Below are positions 16,223-25,389 of a DNA stretch of 58,147 nt, in pieces (within the stretch, counting starts at the first letter, position 1; each line of letters starts with the position of its first letter). A program made the translations under genes and the position numbers. Under the pieces are notes generated by a model, which saw nothing but the letters and a program-made list of their open reading frames with translations, was not told where the DNA came from and searched no databases. The DNA comes from Anaerolinea sp. (lineage in GTDB: Bacteria; Chloroflexota; Dehalococcoidia; Tepidiformales; Tepidiformaceae), in NCBI GenBank assembly GCA_013822275.1, contig PNKC01000012.1:1-58147 (forward strand), read 5' to 3'.

Positions 16223-16429
16223 TCAGATAGTCGTCTCGACCGAGAGCGTGCGGTCGCCGCCCGCGGGGACGCGGCTGCTCAGTCCGAGGATCTCCAGCCC
16301 GACGACCTTCTCGTCGGCGTCGAAATCCAGGACGATGCCGGGCTGAACTTCTTCCGACTCAACGACGGTTGCGTCATCGTTCAGCTTGAGGTAGAGAGCA
16401 TCCGCTTCGTGATCGACCAACAGCTTCAT
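16223..16429 (-). CDS. DUF2283 family protein
   Basis: This 68-residue protein opens MKLLVDHEADALYLKLNDD and continues with PGIVLDFDADEKVVGLEIL, the full DUF2283 pattern. The function is unknown; members often sit next to toxin-antitoxin genes such as DUF4258 toxins. The ATG at 16429 is preferred over one 16 codons upstream because the family starts with MKL and a GAAGGGG ribosome-like site lies before it. The gene is convergent with the 7TM-HD gene, with 3 bp between stops. Confidence 0.8.
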   Translation of the reverse strand: MKLLVDHEADALYLKLNDDATVVESEEVQPGIVLDFDADEKVVGLEILGLSSRVPAGGDRTLSVETTI

Positions 16430-16451
16430 TCGGGTCGCCCCTTCATCGGTC

Positions 16452-16457
16452 AGCCTA
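16452..16457 (-). promoter_or_regulatory. -10 hexamer for the DUF2283 gene
   Basis: TAGGCT on the minus strand lies 22 nt before the ATG at 16429. The short leader holds a GAAGGGG site. Confidence 0.4.
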
Positions 16458-16478
16458 CGTCGTATCCCTCGCGCCATC

Positions 16479-16484
16479 TACACT
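16479..16484 (+). promoter_or_regulatory. -10 hexamer for purQ
   Basis: TACACT lies just before the heptamer array that fills the space up to the purQ start. Transcription from it would make the array the 5' untranslated region. Confidence 0.4.
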
Positions 16485-16486
16485 GA

Positions 16487-16541
16487 GCACTCAGCACTCA
16501 GCACTCAGGACTCAGGACTCAGGACTCAGGACTCAGGACTC
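16487..16541. repeat. heptamer tandem array (GCACTCA/GGACTCA), 8 units
   Basis: Three GCACTCA units are followed by five GGACTCA units (the last partial). The array ends 4 nt before the purQ ATG and replaces any ribosome-binding site. Read on the minus strand the unit is TGAGTCC, one change from the GTTCTGA type seen elsewhere. Confidence 0.95.
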
Positions 16542-16545
16542 GCCC

Positions 16546-17247
16546 ATGCGCTTCGCCATCATCCGCTTCCCCGGCACATGGAGTGACCGCGACTGCCAGC
16601 ACGTCCTCCGCGACGTCCTTGAGCAGCAGGCCGACATCCTCTGGCACCGGGACACGGACCTCTCCAGGTACGATGCGGTCGTCCTCCCGGGCGGGTTCTC
16701 CTACGGGGACTACCTGCGCTGCGGGGCGATCGCGCGCTTCTCGCCGGTGATGGAGGCGGTGATGGAGTTCGCCGCCGCCGGCAAGCCGGTCATCGGCATC
16801 TGCAACGGCTTCCAGGTGCTCTGCGAAAGCGGCCTCCTCCCCGGCGCCCTGATCCGCAACGAAAGCCTCCAGTTCCGCTGTGAATGGGTCCACCTTCGGC
16901 GCGAGGGCGGGGAGACTCCCTGGGCCGCTGGCATCAAAGTCGGCGAGGTCATCCACGTGCCGATCAGCCACGGCGAAGGCAACTACTACGCCGATAGCGC
17001 TACCCTGGACGAACTCGAACAGAGGGGGCGGGTCATCTTCCGCTACACGGACGCCGCCGGGCTCTCAACGCCCGCGGCGAACCCCAACGGCAGTGCCCGC
17101 AACATCGCCGGGATCATCAACAAGCGTGGCAACGTTCTCGGTATGATGCCGCACCCGGAGCGCGCCGGTGAGAGCCTCGTCGGCGGCACGGATGGCAACC
17201 GCATCTGGGAATCGCTCATCGGGCAGGCCGTGGCGGTGGTAGGCTAG
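16546..17247 (+). CDS. purQ: phosphoribosylformylglycinamidine synthase, glutaminase subunit
   Basis: PurQ releases ammonia from glutamine for the fourth step of purine synthesis, with PurL and PurS. The 233-residue class I amidotransferase has the nucleophile in GICNGFQ (Cys86). Its His/Glu pair is in MMPHPERAGE near residue 203. The start is ATG at 16546, directly after a heptamer array and without a Shine-Dalgarno. purL lies 3.4 kb downstream, separated by toxin-antitoxin and DUF4389 genes. purS was not found in the window. Confidence 0.95.
   Translation: MRFAIIRFPGTWSDRDCQHVLRDVLEQQADILWHRDTDLSRYDAVVLPGGFSYGDYLRCGAIARFSPVMEAVMEFAAAGKPVIGICNGFQVLCESGLLPGALIRNESLQFRCEWVHLRREGGETPWAAGIKVGEVIHVPISHGEGNYYADSATLDELEQRGRVIFRYTDAAGLSTPAANPNGSARNIAGIINKRGNVLGMMPHPERAGESLVGGTDGNRIWESLIGQAVAVVG
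17240..17245 (+). promoter_or_regulatory. possible -10 hexamer for hicB
   Basis: TAGGCT overlaps the purQ stop region and ends 7 nt before the hicB ATG at 17253. Confidence 0.4.
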
Positions 17248-17252
17248 GCAGC

Positions 17253-17468
17253 ATGAAGCGCGAATACACGGTGATCGTCGAAGAGGGTGAGGACGGATAT
17301 CTCATCGCGACTGTCCCAGCGCTGCCGGGTTGTTTTACCCAGGCAAAGACGCTGGGCGAACTCCTTGAGCGGACAAAGGAAGCGATCGAACTCATGCTGG
17401 AAGACATGGGCAGCGCGGATGCCCCGCCGGAGGCCCGGTTCCTTGGCCTTCACCGGATTGCAGTGTGA
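17253..17468 (+). CDS. hicB: HicB-family antitoxin
   Basis: This 71-residue protein matches the short HicB form: the partial RNase-H-like fold reads YTVIVEEGEDGYLIATVPALPGCFTQAKT, then a helix. HicB binds the HicA toxin. No DNA-binding domain follows, so another protein or the complex must give autoregulation. It starts 5 nt after the purQ stop and overlaps hicA by 4 nt. The antitoxin-first order is the reverse of many hicAB loci. Confidence 0.9.
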   Translation: MKREYTVIVEEGEDGYLIATVPALPGCFTQAKTLGELLERTKEAIELMLEDMGSADAPPEARFLGLHRIAV

Positions 17469-17692
17469 GCTCGCTCCCGATCCTCACGGCGAGGGAAGTC
17501 GTCGCTGCGCTGGCGAAAGTGGGCATCACCCCGGTCCGCCAGAAAGGCAGCCACCTTGTCCTGCACGGGCCCGAGGGCCGTCGAACGGTGGTGCCGGTCC
17601 ATCCGGGCGAAGATGTCGACCGGCACCTTCTGCACCGGATTCTTCGACAGTGCAAGCTCTCCGAGGAGGGGTTCCTCCTCTTGCTCAAGTAG
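17465..17692 (+). CDS. hicA: HicA-family toxin
   Basis: HicA is a small RNA-binding toxin that cleaves mRNAs. The 75-residue protein has the dsRBD-like fold, with the catalytic His in KGSHLVLHG (His near residue 29) and HPGEDVDRHLLHRILRQ near the end. The GTG at 17465 overlaps the hicB stop (GTGTGA), ensuring coupling. All key residues are present, so it is probably active. Confidence 0.9.
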   Translation: MSSLPILTAREVVAALAKVGITPVRQKGSHLVLHGPEGRRTVVPVHPGEDVDRHLLHRILRQCKLSEEGFLLLLK

Positions 17693-17716
17693 GGCGCTCC
17701 AGGCAGGCCATCTGTG

Positions 17717-17722
17717 TATGCT
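17717..17722 (+). promoter_or_regulatory. -10 hexamer of a leaderless promoter
   Basis: TATGCT ends 6 nt before the ATG at 17729. This fixes the start 5 codons inside the longest open frame. Confidence 0.6.
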
Positions 17723-17728
17723 GGATAC

Positions 17729-18037
17729 ATGTCGAGCTCGGCTCCGTTTGATATCGGCAACTTGATTGAGGCGACACCCGGGGTGTACGGCGGTTCGCCC
17801 TGTCTGGCGGGCACGCGCTTCCCAGTGCTGCATGTCGCGGCCGAGTTCAGGGCCGGCCGTTCAGCCGCCGAGATAGTGGCCGCATACGAAGGGCTGGACT
17901 TGCCCCGCGTTCACGCGGGACTCGCGTACTACTTCGCGAATCAGGAACTGATCGACTCCGAGTTAGAATCGCGCGGGCGGGAGAACGCTGCAGCCATCGC
18001 GGCGGGCAACTTCGATAAGCCCTCGACATCGCCCTGA
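17729..18037 (+). CDS. DUF433 family antitoxin-like protein
   Basis: This 102-residue DUF433 protein has the conserved core GVYGGSPCLAGTRFPVLHVAAEFRAGRSAAEIVAAYEG (in parts), a winged-helix-like DNA-binding fold. DUF433 proteins act as antitoxins beside PIN-like DUF5615 proteins, and one follows 6 nt later. ATG 17729 is chosen over an upstream ATG because of the TATGCT hexamer 6 nt before it. A second, shorter DUF433/DUF5615 pair lies at 24.6-25.2 kb on the other strand. Confidence 0.85.
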   Translation: MSSSAPFDIGNLIEATPGVYGGSPCLAGTRFPVLHVAAEFRAGRSAAEIVAAYEGLDLPRVHAGLAYYFANQELIDSELESRGRENAAAIAAGNFDKPSTSP

Positions 18038-18043
18038 AGCGAA

Positions 18044-18415
18044 GTGCCGCTGCGCCTTTACATCGACAATGACTCTGGAGACCGGGCGGTCGTGAAGGCG
18101 CTCCGAGCGGCGGGACTGGATGTCCTTACCACCCACGAGGCGGGCGGCCGCGGATGGCCGGACGCGGAGCAACTGCGATTCGCGACGCAAGCGGGCAGGG
18201 CGCTGGACACGGCGAATTGTGGCGACTTCGCGCGCATTCACGGCGAGTGGGTTAGTGCCGGGCGTCATCACGCCGGACTCATCCTCCGAGCTAATCAGCT
18301 TCTTTCGGAAGGGCAGCAGATTCGAGGTCTCGCCAACATCTCCGGCACGTTCCCTGGCGGCCTTCCGGAGGACTTCTTCACCTACGTTGAAGTTTGGGTG
18401 AGGCCTCGGGCTTAG
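18044..18415 (+). CDS. DUF5615 PIN-like toxin
   Basis: This 123-residue protein has the PIN/Mut7-C-like pattern LRLYIDNDSGDRAVVKALRAAGLDVLTTHE. A later Asp-containing strand reads RALDTANCGDFARIH. Family members are presumed ribonucleases paired with DUF433. The GTG start at 18044 is 6 nt after the antitoxin stop. The usual LLD-x-N opening is IDND here, and LTxDxDF is replaced by LDTANCGDF, so one acidic residue may be missing. Confidence 0.82.
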   Translation: MPLRLYIDNDSGDRAVVKALRAAGLDVLTTHEAGGRGWPDAEQLRFATQAGRALDTANCGDFARIHGEWVSAGRHHAGLILRANQLLSEGQQIRGLANISGTFPGGLPEDFFTYVEVWVRPRA

Positions 18416-18430
18416 CAGGTTGTCGGCCAC

Positions 18431-18444
18431 GGGGGAAAACCCCC
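18431..18444 (+). terminator. short hairpin after the DUF433/DUF5615 pair
   Basis: GGGGG-AAAA-CCCCC with ATTTCG after it lies 15 nt past the stop. It is a weak terminator candidate. Confidence 0.4.
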
Positions 18445-18496
18445 ATTTCGTGCCTTCCGTCCATGGATGTTATCGAACACATCTTTACAAACAGTG

Positions 18497-18521
18497 GTAA
18501 GCAGGCGTACAAACTGCTTAT
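18497..18521. repeat. inverted repeat TAAGCAG...CTGCTTA
   Basis: A 7-bp inverted repeat surrounds a spacer with TACAAA; a second TACAAAC lies just upstream. It is placed about 60-80 bp before the DUF4389 gene and could be an operator. Confidence 0.4.
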
Positions 18522-18578
18522 CCGCGTGCGCGGTTCACAGCGCGGGGCGCGTTAGACGCCCGGCTGCGAGGAACGACA

Positions 18579-19187
18579 ATGACAACCGTGTCCCCTGCGT
18601 ACGAAGCGGCCGACAGCGGCCCATACCCGTTCGGCCTCGATGTTGATGGCCCCCAGGCGCAAAACCGCCTGAGCGTCTTCCTCCGCCTGATTTTCGCTAT
18701 CCCCCACTTCATCGCGCTCGCGCTGATTGGCATCGCGGCGTACGTGATTACGATCATCGCCTGGTTCGTCATCCTCTTCACCGGAAAATACCCGGGCGGC
18801 ATGGTGAACTTCACCACCGGCGCCCTGCGCTGGGGGATCCGCGCCTACGGCTACACGTTCCTGCTCACGGACAAGTACCCCCCCTTCTCACTGGACGACG
18901 ACGCGGCGTATCCGATCCGGGTAAGCGCAAACCCGCAGCTCGACGGCCGCAACCGCCTCACGGTCTTCTTCCGTGTCATCATGATCATCCCGCACGCAAT
19001 CGTGCTTGGCATCATCAACTACGTGGCCGAACTCCTTGGCTTCGTCGCCTGGCTCATCGCCCTTTTTACCGGCTCCGTGCCAGCCGGGCTGCACAACTTC
19101 CTCGCCGGGTGGCTTCGCTGGAGCACGCGCTACTATGCCTATGCGCTCCTGCTCACGGACGAGTACCCTCCCTTCAGCTTGAGTTGA
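18579..19187 (+). CDS. DUF4389 membrane protein (two DUF4389 units)
   Basis: This 202-residue integral membrane protein is built from two tandem DUF4389 units, about residues 15-110 and 112-202. Each has the pattern NRL(S/T)VFFR-helix-IPH, two hydrophobic helices and TDKYPPFSL or TDEYPPFSL near the end. DUF4389 function is unknown. The start ATG follows GAGGAACGACA. The next gene has a related architecture, so the pair arose by duplication. Confidence 0.88.
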   Translation: MTTVSPAYEAADSGPYPFGLDVDGPQAQNRLSVFLRLIFAIPHFIALALIGIAAYVITIIAWFVILFTGKYPGGMVNFTTGALRWGIRAYGYTFLLTDKYPPFSLDDDAAYPIRVSANPQLDGRNRLTVFFRVIMIIPHAIVLGIINYVAELLGFVAWLIALFTGSVPAGLHNFLAGWLRWSTRYYAYALLLTDEYPPFSLS

Positions 19188-19242
19188 GGACAGGCGCTGT
19201 CCGGCTTCCCGGAGCGCCCCGGGAAGCCGCTGAAAGGGCGGC

Positions 19243-20610
19243 ATGACCCAACCACCCGACGGTAGCGGCATCCGTGCGTCACACTTCGAAGGTGACGGCC
19301 CGGCGACGGCTGGAGGCCCGGCCCACCCGCTCACGCCCGAGCCACCGCCTCCCCCGCCACCCGCGGGACTTCAGGCGCTTGAATTGGCCGGGCCGGCCCA
19401 GGGCCCCGCCGCTGGTGTGGGAGCGGCGGAAACGCTGATCGGACGGCCGCCGGCGGCCATCCCCCGCTCGCTCCTTCCCCCCGCCGAACTGCCTTACCCG
19501 GTCCGCTATGAAGTCGCCTACCCCGAACGCCTGAGCCGCTGGAAGACGTTCTTCCGGCTCCCCCTGCTGCTCCCCGTCTACCTCTTCCTCTACCTGGTCC
19601 AGGCGGCCCTTCTCCCACTCTTCCTGATTGGCTGGACGACCGTCTTCTGGAAGAAGAAGTACCCCTCCTGGGCCTTCACGGGTGGCGCCGGCGCGATGGG
19701 CTATGTTGCCCGCGCGACCGCCTACGGCTTGCTGCAGACGGACCGCTTTCCTTCGTTCGACTACGAACACCCGGATGTCGTGCTCGAGTTCGCCCCGCCG
19801 CCAGCGGGCCAGCTCAGCCGCTGGCGAGTCTTCTGGTGGAAGGTCGCGCTCCTCCTCCCCCATTACGCCGTCCTCTACTTCCTCCAGGCGGCGCTGGCCG
19901 TGGTCACCATCCTCGCCTGGTTCGGCATCCTCCTCAGCGGCAACTACCCGCGCGGGATGTTCGCCTTCGCTACCGGCGTCATGCGCTGGCACTACCGGGT
20001 GCTGAGTTACTTCGCTTCCTACAACGACCGCTACCCGCCCTTTGCCCTCTCGCGAGACGCCGGCCCAGCCGGGAACACGGCCGTCGTTTGGTCCGGAGCC
20101 GGGGGGATTCTCGTTTTCGGCGGGTTCACGGCCGCGGTCGTCGCGGCTGCTATCGTGGCCGGCGATGCAGACCGGCAAACTGTGCGCTACGCGGATCTCC
20201 TCAACGGCCGGGGCAGCGAAACACTTATCCTCACGCAGACTTCGGGTGGGACCGTGCAGATCCGCCTGGACCGGGTGATCGACCCCGGCGACGCCCTCAT
20301 CCAACTGCTAAAGCCGGCGCGGGACGAGAAGGTCATCGTCTTCGAGTGGACGGTCCGCAATCGCAGCAATGGTCCGAAGCGCGTCTCGGATGGTTCGATT
20401 ACGTTCAAGCACTCCGGTGGCGAGACCCGCCGCGTGGAGGCGAGCCTGATCGCCGTCGATGGCCGGGCGGCCCCGGGCAGCGTGGCCGAGGGGACTTCGG
20501 CGGCTGTGCGGGCGGCATTCGTCGTACCGAAGAACGCGGTGCCGGTGGACCTGCGCTTCAAGGCCGGCTGGACCGAACTGGGGGGCGTCATCTACGAGTT
20601 CGTGAACTGA
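19243..20610 (+). CDS. DUF4389 membrane protein with extracytoplasmic domain
   Basis: This 455-residue protein has a Pro/Ala-rich N-terminal 90 residues. Two DUF4389 units follow (about 85-180 and 185-275; SRWKTFFRLPLLLP, SRWRVFWWKVALLLPH, NDRYPPFALS). A further membrane helix (about 285-310) leads to a beta-rich C-terminal domain (about 330-455) resembling DUF4352-type immunoglobulin-like domains. It starts 55 nt after the other DUF4389 gene, in the same direction. The function is unknown; the layout suggests a membrane sensor or complex scaffold. Confidence 0.85.
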   Translation: MTQPPDGSGIRASHFEGDGPATAGGPAHPLTPEPPPPPPPAGLQALELAGPAQGPAAGVGAAETLIGRPPAAIPRSLLPPAELPYPVRYEVAYPERLSRWKTFFRLPLLLPVYLFLYLVQAALLPLFLIGWTTVFWKKKYPSWAFTGGAGAMGYVARATAYGLLQTDRFPSFDYEHPDVVLEFAPPPAGQLSRWRVFWWKVALLLPHYAVLYFLQAALAVVTILAWFGILLSGNYPRGMFAFATGVMRWHYRVLSYFASYNDRYPPFALSRDAGPAGNTAVVWSGAGGILVFGGFTAAVVAAAIVAGDADRQTVRYADLLNGRGSETLILTQTSGGTVQIRLDRVIDPGDALIQLLKPARDEKVIVFEWTVRNRSNGPKRVSDGSITFKHSGGETRRVEASLIAVDGRAAPGSVAEGTSAAVRAAFVVPKNAVPVDLRFKAGWTELGGVIYEFVN

Positions 20611-20654
20611 GTTCGCGGGCAGCGGGCGCCCTCGCCCCTTTCTCCCTTGCTCTC

Positions 20655-20660
20655 TACGCT
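20655..20660 (+). promoter_or_regulatory. -10 hexamer of the purL leaderless promoter
   Basis: TACGCT ends 6 nt before the ATG at 20667. No ribosome site lies between. Confidence 0.6.
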
Positions 20661-20666
20661 AGAGCC

Positions 20667-22889
<2,223 letters not shown>

Positions 22890-22929
22890 CCACGCTGCTG
22901 CTGTGCGGCATGCCCGGCCGCCTTCAAGG

Positions 22930-22935
22930 TATGCT
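22930..22935 (+). promoter_or_regulatory. -10 hexamer for the PAS gene
   Basis: TATGCT lies 25 nt before the ATG at 22961, in front of a short leader with a GGAGG site. Confidence 0.45.
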
Positions 22936-22960
22936 CTGTCAAACTCACCGGAGGATCCGC

Positions 22961-23389
22961 ATGGACGAACAGGCACGACTTCTCCTCGATCAGTCTCCCG
23001 ACGCGGTCATCTTCGCCGGTACGGACGGCAGCGTTACCTACTGGAACGGCGCGGCCGAACGCATCTTTGGTTACACGGCCGGGGAGATGGCTTCGAAGGG
23101 CCTCGACGCTATCATCCCCGAACAGTTCAGGGAGGCCCATTGGAAGGGCTACGACCGCGCCCTCGCGGACGGCGACACCAAGTACCGCGGCCAGGCGCTC
23201 GCTACCCGCGCTCTCCGCGCCGACGGTGAGACGATCTACGTTGAGCTCAGTTTCGCGATCGTGAAGGATGAGGCAGGCGCCGTCATCGGCGCGATGGCCT
23301 GCGCCCGCGACATCACCGAGCGGTTCAACCGCGACCGCGAGACGCGCCGCCGTCTGCGAGAACTCGAAGCCAAAGAGGGCGCGTCGTAG
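22961..23389 (+). CDS. stand-alone PAS domain protein
   Basis: This 142-residue soluble protein is a single PAS domain (about residues 5-125; SPDAVIFAGTDGSVTYWNGAAERIFGYTAGEM, in parts, and the PAC end ARDITERFNRDRE) with a short charged C-terminal helix. No kinase, GGDEF or DNA-binding domain is attached, so it must signal by binding a partner. The ATG at 22961 has GGAGG 8 nt upstream. The next gene, 43 nt on, encodes a P450; a link is possible but unproven. Confidence 0.88.
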   Translation: MDEQARLLLDQSPDAVIFAGTDGSVTYWNGAAERIFGYTAGEMASKGLDAIIPEQFREAHWKGYDRALADGDTKYRGQALATRALRADGETIYVELSFAIVKDEAGAVIGAMACARDITERFNRDRETRRRLRELEAKEGAS

Positions 23390-23418
23390 GGTCGCCTGTC
23401 CTCGCCGCGGCGCTCGCG

Positions 23419-23424
23419 TAGCAT
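23419..23424 (+). promoter_or_regulatory. -10 hexamer for the P450 gene
   Basis: TAGCAT ends 8 nt before the ATG at 23433. No Shine-Dalgarno is present. Confidence 0.45.
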
Positions 23425-23432
23425 GCGCATTG

Positions 23433-24620
23433 ATGCCGATCTTCGACCCGACCCGGCCCTCATACATCGCGGACCCGTATCCGGCGCTCGCGGCTCTCCG
23501 GCGCACCGAGCCGGTGCACCGCAGCGTCGACATGGGCGCCTGGATCGTCACGAGTTACGAAGAAGCGCAACGCATCCTGCGGGATGAGGAGCATTTCTCT
23601 TCGGACCCCGTGAATGCGGGGGGCGACCTCGGCGCGGCTATCGCTGCCCGCCGTGAGGCGGTCCCCATGGGGACGGCGACCATCCTCGGGAACAGCGACG
23701 ACCCGGTCCACGCCCACCTCAGGGGCACCGTCAACCGCGCCTTCACGCCGCGGACGATCGCCTCGCGGAAGGTGTCCATCGAAGGGCGGATTGCGGGGCT
23801 GTTGGATCAGGCGCCGCCAGGCCAAGTGGAGATCATGTCGGCCCTGGCCGAGCCACTGGCGGCGAGCACGATCCTCGCCCACCTCGGCATCCCCGACGAT
23901 GAGCAGGCTACCTTCCGGCAGCTTTCCCTCGATATCATGCGGGCCCGCTCGGAGGGCCCTGGCGACCTCGCCGTCGTCGAGGCGGCGGAAGATGCGATCG
24001 ACGGCCTGATGGACATGCTCCAGGAGTGGGACGAATCCGGGCGGTGCGACCCGGCATCCGTTGTGGGCACTCTCTTTGCCGCCGCCCACGCAGGCGAAGA
24101 CCTGGAGCCCGAAGACCTGCTGATGCTCCTCATCCACATCTCCACGGCGGGCAACGGCCCGACGGCGATGGCGATTGGTAACATCGCCTATCACCTCGCC
24201 ACCAATCCCGAGCGGCTTGATGAGCTGCTCGCTGCCCGTTCGCTTATCCCGGACGCGGTGGAGGAGTTGCTGCGGTTCGACAGCCCAACTCACCTCGTCG
24301 CACGGTTCGCGGTGCGTGACTCGACGGCGGCGGGACGCAAGATCCGCGTGGGTGATCAGGTGTTCGTGTGTGTTGGCGGGGCCAACCGTGACCCGGCGGA
24401 GTTCCCAAATCCGGATACGCTGGACTTCCACCGCGGGGAGAACCGCCACCTGAGCTTCGGCCTCGGCGGGCACTTCTGTCTCGGTGCGCCGCTCGCGCGG
24501 CTCGAGTTTCAGTCAGTGATCGCAGCCCTGCTCGATCGCTACGGCGCATTCGAGCTGAAGGCCTTCGAACGGGGCGGCAACTTCCTGGTGCGGGGCGCGC
24601 AGCGGGTGGTTATCGGTTAG
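23433..24620 (+). CDS. cytochrome P450
   Basis: This is a 395-residue soluble bacterial P450 monooxygenase. The heme loop FGLGGHFCLGAPLARLE contains the thiolate Cys, the ExxR motif is EELLR, and the PERF-like region follows. The I-helix motif, usually AG(N/H)ETT, reads AGNGPT here, so both members of the acid-alcohol pair are changed (Glu to Gly, Thr to Pro). This may alter oxygen activation or indicate a peroxygenase-like use. No ferredoxin or reductase gene is adjacent. The substrate is unknown. A TTG directly before the ATG is an alternative start. Confidence 0.92.
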   Translation: MPIFDPTRPSYIADPYPALAALRRTEPVHRSVDMGAWIVTSYEEAQRILRDEEHFSSDPVNAGGDLGAAIAARREAVPMGTATILGNSDDPVHAHLRGTVNRAFTPRTIASRKVSIEGRIAGLLDQAPPGQVEIMSALAEPLAASTILAHLGIPDDEQATFRQLSLDIMRARSEGPGDLAVVEAAEDAIDGLMDMLQEWDESGRCDPASVVGTLFAAAHAGEDLEPEDLLMLLIHISTAGNGPTAMAIGNIAYHLATNPERLDELLAARSLIPDAVEELLRFDSPTHLVARFAVRDSTAAGRKIRVGDQVFVCVGGANRDPAEFPNPDTLDFHRGENRHLSFGLGGHFCLGAPLARLEFQSVIAALLDRYGAFELKAFERGGNFLVRGAQRVVIG

Positions 24621-24636
24621 GGGGTGCGCACTGCTG

Positions 24637-25005
24637 TCACCGTGCCAGAGGGAGCATCCGTACACGATGATGAAGGTGGTCGATGATGATGAGCGCTCCT
24701 TCTTCGAGCGCAAATCGAAATTTGCTGAGGACCAGGTAGACGTCGGCCCGCGCGCGTTGGGGCCGGCCGTCCCGCGCCCGCAGTATCACCACGCTCGGGC
24801 CAACAGCGCCGGTTGATTGCAGGATCGTCCCGAAATCCAGGTCGTATGTGAGCACAACGTGGCCGTTGGCGAACGCCCATGCACAGATCGTGTCGTCCCC
24901 GGCATCTCTTGGTCCCACATCGGACCAGAGAGTCGCTTCAAAACCGGCCGCGCGCAGGTCAGCGAGCCAGCTCCTTGGCATGTTCTGATCGAGGAGGAAC
25001 TTCAT
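24637..25005 (-). CDS. DUF5615 PIN-like toxin
   Basis: This 122-residue protein begins MKFLLDQNMPRSWLADLRAAG and has VVLTYDLDFG, the canonical acidic positions of DUF5615/Mut7-C-like PIN ribonucleases. All are present, unlike in the 18.0 kb copy. The ATG at 25005 overlaps the stop of the DUF433 gene (ATGA), so the pair is coupled. It is a probable toxin of a DUF433/DUF5615 module and is convergent with the P450 gene. Confidence 0.88.
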   Translation of the reverse strand: MKFLLDQNMPRSWLADLRAAGFEATLWSDVGPRDAGDDTICAWAFANGHVVLTYDLDFGTILQSTGAVGPSVVILRARDGRPQRARADVYLVLSKFRFALEEGALIIIDHLHHRVRMLPLAR

Positions 25006-25241
25006 TGCGGAATCGGCTGTTCCGACTCCGCGACTCGCCATGCGGCGTAGGAGAGGATCGCCATGAGGTCGTCATCTTCCAGGTCCGGGTAGTCCTCCAG
25101 GATCTCCTGGTGCGATACCCCGCTGGACATCAGTCCGAGGATCGCGCCCGCGGTAATCCGCATGCCGCGAATCGTCGCCCTACCGCCCATAAGCCCGGGG
25201 CGGTGAGTGATGCGGGGGTCGTACGGGGGGATCGTTTCCAT
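25002..25241 (-). CDS. DUF433 antitoxin-like protein
   Basis: This 79-residue DUF433 protein has the core DPRITHRPGLMGGRATIRGMRITAGAILGLMSSGVS (in parts), followed by YPDLEDDDLMAILSYAAW. It is the standard partner of DUF5615 proteins. The ATG at 25241 is chosen because GGAGG lies 8 nt upstream; a GTG five codons earlier is possible. A TATACT hexamer lies 19 nt before the start. Confidence 0.88.
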   Translation of the reverse strand: METIPPYDPRITHRPGLMGGRATIRGMRITAGAILGLMSSGVSHQEILEDYPDLEDDDLMAILSYAAWRVAESEQPIPQ

Positions 25242-25260
25242 CACGTGTTCCTCCACCGAA

Positions 25261-25266
25261 AGTATA
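25261..25266 (-). promoter_or_regulatory. -10 hexamer of the DUF433/DUF5615 operon
   Basis: TATACT on the minus strand lies 19 nt before the ATG at 25241. Confidence 0.5.
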
Positions 25267-25389
25267 GGTCAGAGGGAAGGCGCCCGGCGTGCAACCATGC
25301 GGGTCATGCGTCCACTCCGGGACTCGTCGCAGCGTCCGGCAACCGCTTCCTTGCGGGCGCGGCTCCGACCACCCGCCGCGGGCGCGCGC

